Of a DNA stretch of 64,000 bases, positions 47,201 to 55,408 are shown piece after piece. A program made the position numbers and the translations under genes. The stretch's first letter is position 1. Every line of letters starts with the position of its first letter. Below the pieces are notes generated by a model that saw only the letters and a program-made list of their open reading frames with translations, did not search any database and was not told the origin of the DNA. This stretch comes from Seiridium cupressi (Eukaryota > Ascomycota > Sordariomycetes > Amphisphaeriales > Sporocadaceae). The stretch is from assembly GCA_036674765.1 (NCBI GenBank), contig JARVKI010000084.1, positions 1-64,000 on the forward strand, given 5' to 3'.

Positions 47201-50200
47201 AAGCTACCATGGCTCGAAGGACATAGCTTTCAGGGGCAGGCGCTGGTCCCTGCTTCAGCATATTGTGTCATGGCACTCGATGCTGCGCTGCAATTGCTAG
47301 ACGGGCGATCCGCCTCCGTTGTTGAGATCACGGACTTGGATATCATGAGTGGGATTAGCATGGAGTCGGATTCGATCGGCACAGAGGTCATGTTTTCGTT
47401 GAATATCATTGATCAACCCAAAGATCGAGCGGCAAAAGGCGTCATCACTGCCTCATTCACTCTCATGTCGTGCGCCGCAGATGGCAGCACTGCGATGAAG
47501 AAGAATGCCAGCGGAAACCTTTCGATTGTACTCGATGAGATGACGGTCGACTCTCTCCCGCACAGACAGACATCGCTTTCGGAGACACTTTCAGCAAGCA
47601 CTGATGCCTTTTACAAAATGATGGACTGCACTGGTCTGGTCTACAGCGGGCCATTCAGAGCGATTCAGTCAATTCAACGCCGCGCTGACTGTGCGTCCAC
47701 AACGTTGAAGAGACGGCATGCTGACGATACTACTCAGCTGTCTGTGAGTCCCGCCACGTTAGACAGCTGCCTCCAGTCGGCCTTTTTGACCTGGTCTTCC
47801 CCTGGTGATAAGTCTCTCTGGACCTCTTTCCTGCCAACTCGTATCGCGAGGATCCAATTCAATGTTGCGCTCTGTCAAAAGAATTATAAGCCAGATGCTC
47901 AGAGCATACTCACAGTGGACAGCCATCTGACCGATATTCGAGGGAGTACACCGGATTCGAAAGCCGAGTTCACGGTGGAGGTGTGCATCTTCAACGACAG
48001 AGATGAGATGGAGATTGAGATTGAAGGTCTGACAGTCGCGGCTTTTGCCAAGACAAAACCTGAGGATGACCATGAGCTATACCTACACACAGTGATGAAG
48101 TTGGATCCCACCGACGAAATTGTGTCGCCAGATGTGGAGGACGCGAAATCTTGTATACCCGAGATCGTCGAGACCTGCCAAAGAATCGCCTCGTTCTACT
48201 CCATTGGTCATAACGAGGGCTTCTATGATCCACGAATTCCTAGCCATCAATCCCAGCCGAGCGTGCCGACAAGGAACTCAAATTTCTCGTTCACCAACGA
48301 TGATGTAGAGTCCATAGACGCTCTTGTGTCGAGTTCTCCTTACCAAGGCTCTCTGAGGTTACTCCAAGATATGGGACGCATTTTGCCCGCTTTACTTCCA
48401 AGCGCAGTGCATTTAGTCACCGCAGAAGCGAGCCTGCAGCTTAATCTTGGTAGGCACGTTGCAAAGATAGTCGATCAGGTCTGTCACAGGTACCCACGAA
48501 TGGCAGTCCTGAACATCACGGATGCAAAGATTGATCTTGCAGAGCATGTGTTGAAAGGCTTGGGGTCGTCCTATTTGTCTCTGACAATAGCCTCGCTCGA
48601 AGAAGGCATGCGACAAGATGATGCTGCACCTAAGGACAGCCACGGCAAGATTCAACACCGCCATTTCCACTCGGAGAGCGACATCTATCTCCAACTTGAC
48701 TCAATGGGCCATATGGATATGGTCATTATAACTTCGTCATTTTTGGGAAATCTAAACGCCGAGTCTACATTGAGAAGAATAAGAGACTCGGTGAATGACG
48801 GTGGCTTCCTTCTAGTGGTTCAAGCACCCGAGAGCCCCATAAGGGAGGGTCTCCGTCTTCTTACCCAGTCACCAGCGGCCGAAAAGCACGACTTTGATCC
48901 GCAGGGGAAGCAGTACTTACTTGAACGTTGCGGGTTTACAAGAGTTGCCAGGAATTCAGACCAGATCCTTGCTCCGGGTGTCTCCATCAGCGTCCGCCAG
49001 GCCGGCGCTTCCTTTGTGACACGTCTAGCAAAGCCCTCTACATCCCTTACGGCACCGTCGACCGAGAAACTGCTCATCGTTGGTCTGGCTGGTGAGGAAA
49101 CCTCCAGCCTCGGTCATAATCTGCGGAGCAACCTTTCTCAGGCGTGCAGTTCCATTGAGCTAGCCAGATGTATTGAGGATGTCGATCTCAGCACCCTCCG
49201 TGGGTCCACCGCGGCTATCGTCTTGGAAGATTTGGAGTCACCAGTCGTGTCCAACATGACAGAGAAGAAGCTATCTCAGCTCAAAGAACTGTTCCATCCC
49301 AACATGACGGTGCTATGGCTTACCCAAAATGCGCGATCGGACAACCCGGACCACGCAGCAACCCTTGGCTTCACCCGCACAGTGTCTGCAGAGGTGCCCA
49401 ACCTCAAACTCCAAGTTCTTGATCTAGAAAATCCAGACACTTCAGGCGGACTCATCGTCGAGAGCTTTGCTCGTCTCGTCGCAACTGATCCAGCTTCAGA
49501 AAACAGTCTCTGGGTCCAAGAACCCGAGATATACATGGAAAAAGGTAGACGCCTAGTGCCAAGAGTGCTTTCCCTGAATCAATTCAATGATCGTGCCAAC
49601 GCCCTACGACGAGTTGTGACGAAGTCTGCCAATACGATCAATGAGGTTGTGAGAATAGTTCCACGTTCATCCGAGGAAGGTTGGTCGGGTTACGAAGTCA
49701 CAGCCTCCAATTCGACCTTGAGGCAGAGCACTACCATTGACACAACTTCTCTCCGAGTTCTTCAGAGCACAATGGAGGCTGTAAGATCGGGACCTGACCT
49801 CTTTACTCATATCTGCCTTGGTCAAGATCTGGCAAATGGGGAGACAAAGGTGGCACTCTCTGTCACCAATGCTTCATATGTCGAGGTTCCAGCATCTCTG
49901 GCCCAGCCTCTGCCAGAAACCAACTTGACCGGACCACAATTCATCCACAGTATCATGCGATACCTTGTTGCGCTTACAATTTTTGAAAAGAGCAACCGGT
50001 ACCAGAATATCATCTTCATTGATGCTGATGAGCTCCTTGTACAATGCGCCAGAGTAGTTGCGAAAGCCGAGGCATCACATTTCAGTTCTTGGACAACGAG
50101 TACCGGCGGAGATTCTCAAGTGCAGGGAAGTATCCGAGTCCATGAACGGTCATCCGACAGACAAATAAAGGCTTTGATTCCTCCGAGTGGGGTGACCATC

Positions 50201-51835
50201 TTTGACTTCTCTTCTGGATCAGAGTTCTCTGGAAGGTTGATGAGGCTGGTCCCCAGCAGCTGTGACTATCACTCAAGCTCCGCTGTTCTGACATCCCACT
50301 TTGTCTGTGGGAATAATATGGACTCGAGGTTGAGTGTTGAAGCCAGCTCGATTCTCATGCAAGCGATTGGCCTTGCTGCCAAAGCACCTGGTCATCCTCT
50401 GGAATTCCCGAACGAGACCATCTCAGTGAGCGATGCAGTTACAAGCACTGGACTCCCGTCACTCGTCAATGTTATGGACTGGACCACAGACAGAAACACA
50501 ACCGAGATCGTGAAGCCGCTGGTCGAGCAAGAACTTTTTAGTCCTAGGAAAACCTACGTTCTCGTTGGCTTGACTCGAGACTTTGGACAGAGCTTGTCGC
50601 GACTGTTTATCAAACACGGAGCGAGACATATTGTCCTTGCTAGCCGCAATCCCGATACTTCGCCCAAGTGGAAGGACGAACTACACCGAATGCACGGAGC
50701 GCACGTCAATATTGAGAAACTGGACGTGACGTCCCTCGACAGCGTTCTGCAATTCAAAAGTCGTATCGAGGAGGTCATGCCCCCGGTCGGGGGAGTGATC
50801 AATGGCGCTATGGTCCTAGACGATCGTGTCTTCTCACAGATGACGGTTGAAACGTGGAACCGCACACTGCGGCCCAAGTCCGTCGGGTCCAAGAACCTCG
50901 ATGTCGCCTTTTCGGATCCTGGCCTCGAGTTCTTTGTGATGACTTCGTCGTTTGCCGCGATCGGTGGACACCCAGGGCAATCCAACTATGCCGCAGCCAA
51001 CATGTACATGAATGGCTTGGCCGCCAACAGGCGGAAACGAGGGCTGACCGGGTCGGTTTTGAACATCGGCGTCATATACGGCCTGGGTCTGCTACAGAGG
51101 GAGAAGGAGGAGCTGTATGTCGGTCTGGAAAGAGAAGGATACCCACCAATCTCCGAGAGGGACATACACCACATGTTTCTCGAAGCCATCGTGGGCGGAC
51201 GACCCGGCACATCCGAGCCATTCGACATCACTACTGGCTTAAGAAGGTTCAAATGGGGAAGCCCTAATCCACTTCACTGGCATCTGGATCCTCGCTTCAG
51301 TCACTTCACTGTAGATGACGGCACATCGGAATCTGATGCCGAGGCTGGGGCCCAGGGGACCCTTTTGGACCAGCTAGCCACAATCAAGGATACCGAACAA
51401 ATCGCAAACCGACTGGTCGACGCTTTTACTGAGCATCTCATGATCATGCTTCAGCTGTCGGAAGGGTCGGTCAATCGCCACAACAGCTTGTCAGAGATTG
51501 GTATCGACTCATTGGTTGCTGTTGACATAAGGAATTGGGTTTTCAAGACGCTGGGTCGGGATGTAGCCGTCTTGAAGATACTCGGCGCAAGTAGTATTCA
51601 GCGATGTAAGTGTTTCTCTGCCTATTATAGGTCATGTGCCCGTACTAATCATCAAATTCCAGTCTGCTTAGATATCGCGGAGCAGATACACGCCGATAAC
51701 AACTCCGAGGAGGATTCAACTGTCATTGACACTCCTTCGACTTCTCGCACACCGTCAGAGGCAAGCGGGCCCTCATCAGGTGGGAACAGCGCGGCGGATA
51801 AGCCATATTCCTTGATGACTGAGAAGAAAGAATGA
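44246..51835 (+). CDS. Highly reducing polyketide synthase, KS-AT-DH-(MT)-KR-ACP
   Basis: Exon 1 (44246-51605) and exon 2 (51663-51835) give 2510 residues; the 57-base intron also reads open. KS, about 10-430: Cys180 in DTACSSS, His319 in EAHGTGT and His362 in GHTEG, so complete. AT, about 570-900: Ser666 in GHSSGE. DH, about 960-1260: His993 in EGHSFQGQALVP and Asp1173 in LDSCLQ, so probably active. The methyltransferase region near 1330-1620 has lost its SAM-binding glycines; at 1419 it reads MAVLNITDAKID where active enzymes have a GxGxG-type loop. No enoylreductase nucleotide motif follows. KR, about 2100-2300: KTYVLVGLTRDFG and Tyr2248 in SNYAAAN. ACP: Ser2422 in GIDSLVAVD. A Ser/Thr-rich tail follows, with no thioesterase, reductase or condensation domain. 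It resembles the LovB/PKS-NRPS branch. The product is unknown; release would need a partner enzyme. Confidence 0.95.
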   Translation: MYKKSELEPIAIIGSSCRFAGQATSPSKLWQVLANPSDLSKEVPSNRFNAQAFYHEDGEHHGTTNSIKAYWLEQDHRVFDASFFNITPKEAEAIDPQQRLLLEVVYEAMEAAGFTLNMYSGKNVGVFAGVMTADYDTLSQRDELSASQYYATGNARSIISNRVSYFFNFRGPSMTIDTACSSSLVALHQAVLSLRSGEIPMACVTGVNLMITPEQFIVESSLHMLSPTGKSRMWDQSADGYARGEGVAAIFLKPLSLALHDGDDVLGIIRQTGVNSDGRTPGITMPNPDAQASLIRSTYRTSGLDPQKPEDRCQYFEAHGTGTQAGDPREAQAIHEAFFGSVSPGESDTKLLVGSVKTVIGHTEGAAGLAGVLKVLLAMKNGKVPPNLHLDNLNPTVQPFYHNLEIPTSLVAWPEPPHGQPRRASVNSFGFGGTNSHAIVEAYVPEIHDSVVANFSDLPRRQALHEITPNQTSRMAISPTSLPLLMSASSQKSLRGIIHTWRSCLAENPRASLQQLAWSLCRHRTALPYKVSVAASSKTDAIKILDAMLESASENAELGVRSSTTTKKPRILGIFTGQGAQWPSMSRQLLLSNQRYRDTIHQLDQILQQSPDPPSWSLEGQIMAEGTETRIHEAQVSQPLCTALQIGLVDLLKSLGITFQAVVGHSSGEIAAAYAAGRLSARDAMLISYYRGLHAHLAGGEDGQKGAMMAAGMSESEALGFCRDPVFQGKICVAASNAPASVTLSGDMQMIQLAKEKLTKQARFARLLQVDTAYHSPHMTGPAVAYTEALQKCGISPLAGDDQVQWVSSVYGFSQNSEKDLASGYWKDNMVYAVQFFDAVQSALSDFGPFDCALEVGPHPALKGPATQTAKAVLGAPVPYYGLLERSKDDSLALSEFLGSIWCQLGPSALDIEQYVLQSSDPSLVDNRLVDLPSYQWDHSQIHYRESRISRQYHFKHAAPHELLGARTRDDNEFELRWRNILRPDKLPWLEGHSFQGQALVPASAYCVMALDAALQLLDGRSASVVEITDLDIMSGISMESDSIGTEVMFSLNIIDQPKDRAAKGVITASFTLMSCAADGSTAMKKNASGNLSIVLDEMTVDSLPHRQTSLSETLSASTDAFYKMMDCTGLVYSGPFRAIQSIQRRADCASTTLKRRHADDTTQLSVSPATLDSCLQSAFLTWSSPGDKSLWTSFLPTRIARIQFNVALCQKNYKPDAQSILTVDSHLTDIRGSTPDSKAEFTVEVCIFNDRDEMEIEIEGLTVAAFAKTKPEDDHELYLHTVMKLDPTDEIVSPDVEDAKSCIPEIVETCQRIASFYSIGHNEGFYDPRIPSHQSQPSVPTRNSNFSFTNDDVESIDALVSSSPYQGSLRLLQDMGRILPALLPSAVHLVTAEASLQLNLGRHVAKIVDQVCHRYPRMAVLNITDAKIDLAEHVLKGLGSSYLSLTIASLEEGMRQDDAAPKDSHGKIQHRHFHSESDIYLQLDSMGHMDMVIITSSFLGNLNAESTLRRIRDSVNDGGFLLVVQAPESPIREGLRLLTQSPAAEKHDFDPQGKQYLLERCGFTRVARNSDQILAPGVSISVRQAGASFVTRLAKPSTSLTAPSTEKLLIVGLAGEETSSLGHNLRSNLSQACSSIELARCIEDVDLSTLRGSTAAIVLEDLESPVVSNMTEKKLSQLKELFHPNMTVLWLTQNARSDNPDHAATLGFTRTVSAEVPNLKLQVLDLENPDTSGGLIVESFARLVATDPASENSLWVQEPEIYMEKGRRLVPRVLSLNQFNDRANALRRVVTKSANTINEVVRIVPRSSEEGWSGYEVTASNSTLRQSTTIDTTSLRVLQSTMEAVRSGPDLFTHICLGQDLANGETKVALSVTNASYVEVPASLAQPLPETNLTGPQFIHSIMRYLVALTIFEKSNRYQNIIFIDADELLVQCARVVAKAEASHFSSWTTSTGGDSQVQGSIRVHERSSDRQIKALIPPSGVTIFDFSSGSEFSGRLMRLVPSSCDYHSSSAVLTSHFVCGNNMDSRLSVEASSILMQAIGLAAKAPGHPLEFPNETISVSDAVTSTGLPSLVNVMDWTTDRNTTEIVKPLVEQELFSPRKTYVLVGLTRDFGQSLSRLFIKHGARHIVLASRNPDTSPKWKDELHRMHGAHVNIEKLDVTSLDSVLQFKSRIEEVMPPVGGVINGAMVLDDRVFSQMTVETWNRTLRPKSVGSKNLDVAFSDPGLEFFVMTSSFAAIGGHPGQSNYAAANMYMNGLAANRRKRGLTGSVLNIGVIYGLGLLQREKEELYVGLEREGYPPISERDIHHMFLEAIVGGRPGTSEPFDITTGLRRFKWGSPNPLHWHLDPRFSHFTVDDGTSESDAEAGAQGTLLDQLATIKDTEQIANRLVDAFTEHLMIMLQLSEGSVNRHNSLSEIGIDSLVAVDIRNWVFKTLGRDVAVLKILGASSIQRCKCFSAYYRSCARTNHQIPVCLDIAEQIHADNNSEEDSTVIDTPSTSRTPSEASGPSSGGNSAADKPYSLMTEKKE
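51606..51662 (+). other. In-frame 57-base intron in the PKS
   Basis: GTAAGT donor, TACTAAT branch site and TTCCAG acceptor are all textbook. Splicing joins ASSIQR to FCLDIAEQ, restoring the normal end of the ACP helix. Because 57 is a multiple of three and no stop occurs, unspliced message would add 19 residues just after the ACP. Confidence 0.85.
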
Positions 51836-52195
51836 GATATTGCTGAGAGATTGAACGCTGCAGGCGGCTACATTGATTTTATAATCATTTTCTGTGCATA
51901 ATTAAACCTGCGTTTTGTCGCTGGCGTTTCCTTTGCGGGGAGTTTTGAAATAAGGTTCAGTCGGTTGGTCCTTTTCATGCAACATCTTCCGATCTGAGCC
52001 AAGCCGGCAACAATGGGCATGTAAATGCGGATTGGATATAATGGGCGTGCAGAGTAGGAACAATTATAAACTACATACAGTATCGTGCATGACATTTCAG
52101 TCTCCTCCAAAAATAGCACCCATCACCCCCAGAGTCAAGGCGTCGGTGAGGAAAGATGGCCTCGTGGTTGAGTCATCGCCCACCATGTCCTCATC
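51836..52195. other. Converging 3' flanks of the PKS and the superoxide dismutase
   Basis: No gene is seen in this 360-base gap between two convergent genes. It holds their 3' untranslated regions. No remnant of a condensation domain was recognised after the PKS stop. Confidence 0.6.
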
Positions 52196-52984
52196 CTAGG
52201 CCTTCTCCAATCGGTTGGCGACGGTCTTCCAGTTAACAACATTCCAGATCGCATCAAAGTATTCGGCCTTGCGGTTCTGGTACTGAAGGTAATAGGCATG
52301 CTCCCAGGCGTCAATGCCGAGCAAGGGGATATAGTTTCCGCTTACAGGGTCCTGGTTGGCGCGAGTGACGACCTGCAGGGTGCCTGCGCTCTTGTCCTTC
52401 ACCAGCCAGGCCCAACCGCTCCCTTGTATGCCTGCCAATGCCGTGTTGATCTGCTTCTTCAGGGTCTCGAAATTGCCAAAGTCCTCATCAATGCTCTTCT
52501 TCAGTGCGCCCTCGGGCTCGCCACCGCCGTCCTTGTTAGCCGGTGCCAGGTTCTCCCAGAAGAGAGTGTGGTTGATGTGACCCCCGCCGTGGAAGTTGAG
52601 TAGAGGAGCTACAGCGGCGGCGGCTGCCTCGTTACCCTTGGACTTGGCCTCCCCAATGGTCTCGAGCGCGCTGTTTAACCCGTTGACGTACGTTTGATGG
52701 TGGTTCTTGTGGTGCAGCTCCATGATCTTGCCGCTGATGTAAGGTTCGAGGGCACCATAGTCGTCTAGAGTTGTAGACCTCGGTTAGCTGTTTTCGAAAG
52801 AGAATACAGGTAATTGTTCGTAGGCTTTTCGGCCAGGAGGTTCACGGCTTCACTTACAAGACAGATCAGGAAGGGTGGCCTTGCCCCGAGCAAACGTGAT
52901 GCCACCGACAGCACTGGCCGATCGGGCACCTCGAGCAGCTTGGCCGGCCGCGCGGAGAGTCGAAGTTGGTAGACGAATGGGCAT
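52196..52984 (-). CDS. sod2: Mitochondrial manganese superoxide dismutase
   Basis: Exon 1 (52984-52858) and exon 2 (52764-52196) are separated by a 93-base intron (GTAAGT ... CTCTAG). The product is 231 residues. The first 35 or so are a mitochondrial targeting sequence rich in Arg, Ala and Ser (MPIRLPTSTLRAAGQAARGARS). The mature part starts near KATLPDLSYDYGALEP. Metal ligands are visible in ELHHKNHHQTYV, in GGGHINHTLFWENL and in DAWEHAYY. The GGGHINH context and mitochondrial leader favour Mn over Fe. It converts superoxide to peroxide in the matrix. It converges on the PKS, but this is a universal housekeeping gene and need not belong to the PKS locus. Confidence 0.96.
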
Positions 52985-53936
52985 TGTGTTGGCTTCTCTA
53001 AATGGTTGATCAGATTTATACAGTCGAAACGAGCAATTGCCTCAAGAATTGATGGAGAGAGATGTCGAGCAACAGTCCTCAGCTTTGACTACAATGTAGA
53101 AAAGGTGATTGTGCTTACGTTGGTGGTCACTGGAGAACTTATTATAGAGGTCTTGTGTGCTTTATCTCGCGTCAACGGAGAAAAGAGCGGATGATGTAAA
53201 TTGGAGCGATCATTCACAATTAATTGGCCCGAAGCTGGAGGGAAGCTTCTACACATTGCTAAGCCGGAGGGGATGGAGCTTGGAGTGGAGCTATGTCAAC
53301 CTTTCGTCATTGGAGTGCGGCAGCTACATTAGAGGCCCAGGCACAGGCATCGCTGCATAATGCAGCTCAATCTCCATCCATCCTCGGCGCCAGTCCAAAG
53401 CTCCTGGCTCGTTGTCCGCCCCGAAGCCGAATAGTCCGATGACAAACGGACAAGCCATTGCGCTCTTCAATCAGTAGGCCCGTCTGCAGACCTTGACAGT
53501 GTACCTGTGCACCATCAAGTGCGATGTTTTGGTGTATTTTTTCATGCTATAGAACCCATTAAACACGGCTAACGAATACTTTTCCATACCTTATGCACAA
53601 TTGGGTACTGAGTCCGCTGGTGTCGTACTTGTGTTTGCATCTGCCAGTTGCCTGGAAGCATGGGTGATAATTGTTAGGTATTGCTGCTGACAGTCACACT
53701 GCACCACTTGGGTCCGGCCCGCAGCCCGCTAGCAGCCCTGGGACTTGGTGCTTTAGCCCTGGGGATTGATTCTAGAGGCCAAATGCCGCGACGCGATGTT
53801 GCATTGTACATTATACATTGAAGCTTCCGGTCGCGTCTCCCATTCACGTTGCGCTAATCCACCCCACCAAAGAAGTTGGTGATGGCCTCAACGGGACTTT
53901 CCACTTGAGCTGCGAAACGTCTGCCTGCTCATCACC
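52985..53936. other. Divergent intergenic region
   Basis: This stretch of about 950 bases separates the divergent superoxide dismutase and PSF3 genes and must hold both promoters. Nothing else was recognised. Confidence 0.5.
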
Positions 53937-54560
53937 ATGTCGTATTACGACTTGGATGCAATCCTGACGGATGCTGAGGTATGGCTTCAACCTTCACTGA
54001 CGCCATCATCTTCTATCTGCGAGAATCCACTGACAGTACCCTAGAAAGCTCCGTGCAAATTCGAGATTGAGGTGCCCGGCCTGGGCTACTTGGACAACAA
54101 CCCTTCGCAGCCACTCAAGGCGAATGCCCCTGTCTCTCTACCGCTATGGCTCGCTGAATTGCTGGCACTAGCCAATCGGTCTGCTAATTCCCAAGACTCG
54201 GCACCCTTCCTCACCCTCTCGATGCCGAACACGCTCTCCAACGAAGTCCTCTCTGCGCTCAAGGCCGACCCGCGTGCTGTCCCGCTGCGCGACCAGTCAC
54301 ACAACTTTTATGCCCTGGCCACACGAATGCTAGATCTTTTCGAGGAGCCGGATATGTGTGCCGTGTTGCGAAGGACTTTTGTCACAAGAGCAGGAGAGGC
54401 GGCATTACACGCAAGGAAAGCTGGCGCGAGTGATGACTACAAAGTCGCGGGAGGCGAGGAATTCATGCGTGGCCTAGAGGCATGGGAGAGAGCCTTGTTC
54501 TTACGCGCTCACGATGGCGCGAAGGACTCGAAGAGTTGGATGGAGGGGGTCAAGAGGTGA
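53937..54560 (+). CDS. PSF3: GINS complex subunit Psf3 (DNA replication)
   Basis: Exon 1 (53937-53978) encodes the first 14 residues (MSYYDLDAILTDAE). A 66-base intron follows, then exon 2 (54045-54560). The product is 185 residues, normal for Psf3. The N-terminal YYDLDAIL and the following PCKFEIEVPGLGYLD are family hallmarks, as is VSLPLWLAELLA. The GINS heterotetramer joins Mcm2-7 and Cdc45 in the replicative helicase in the nucleus. The tiny first exon is supported by the homology and by a clean GTATGG donor and CCCTAG acceptor. Confidence 0.92.
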
Positions 54561-55408
54561 GACGCCCGGGGAATATAGCGGTTAACACCTGCAAAACCCA
54601 CCACATGCCTCCATACAGATTTTGTCGTTCGAGCCATTGTTAGATGTTCAGGCGGGTGGCAATGGTAACCAGCAAATGAATCGATTTGTCCTCCTCTAGA
54701 TTGGCCGAGTCCCAGCGGTGAGTGCCATGATAGCTAAGTGCTGTGCGTGGCGCGGACACGGAAATAATTTGCGCTGCTAGTAGCAATGCGAGGCATAAAG
54801 CATGCCTTATACGAGAAAACGAATACAACGATATAGTCCATGGGAATAACCCAAACATCCAGGCTACGGATGTGATGATCGGGCCTCGTTTTAAAGTAGC
54901 ACCAGGCAGATTCTATATGCCAAGGGTGGGGTAGACAATGATTTAGCAGGAGATGTCCGAGCAAGACACACTGCAAACTGCCATGTTTTAGTCATTTTTA
55001 CTTTGTGATTTACGGATCCTTGGCTTGTCCGATATGTGCTGCTTGAAAGAGAGTACTACAGCATGTGACAAATCGACTTTGATATCCTCATGCACCGTGC
55101 CTTAGCTGCCTAAGCTATCTGCGATAAGATAACGATTTTCTGGAGGCGTCGACGTTAAACGGAATCAACTAGGCAGCGCCCTTCAAAGTTGTTGCGACGC
55201 GCTCTTTTTTTCTTGCAACCATCAAGTGTGCCGCATTCATGGGGATAGACACAACTACATCCACAAGCATCGCGCTCTCTGGCTGTGCAGCCATATTCAG
55301 TTTGCCTGTCGTCCACGATCACCGGCCGCTGCGGCACTAGGTTGTGTGCAGCACCGACCGACGATACAACAGCCGCACCTTTAGCACCTTTACGGCTCAA
55401 CGTTCGCC
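54561..55408. other. Intergenic, about 850 bases
   Basis: No gene was recognised. The right end is the leader of the G-patch gene. Confidence 0.5.

Noticed and set aside
52196..52984. Mn superoxide dismutase as part of the PKS locus
   Set aside because: It has a mitochondrial leader and is the universal housekeeping enzyme. Convergent adjacency alone does not show a shared pathway.
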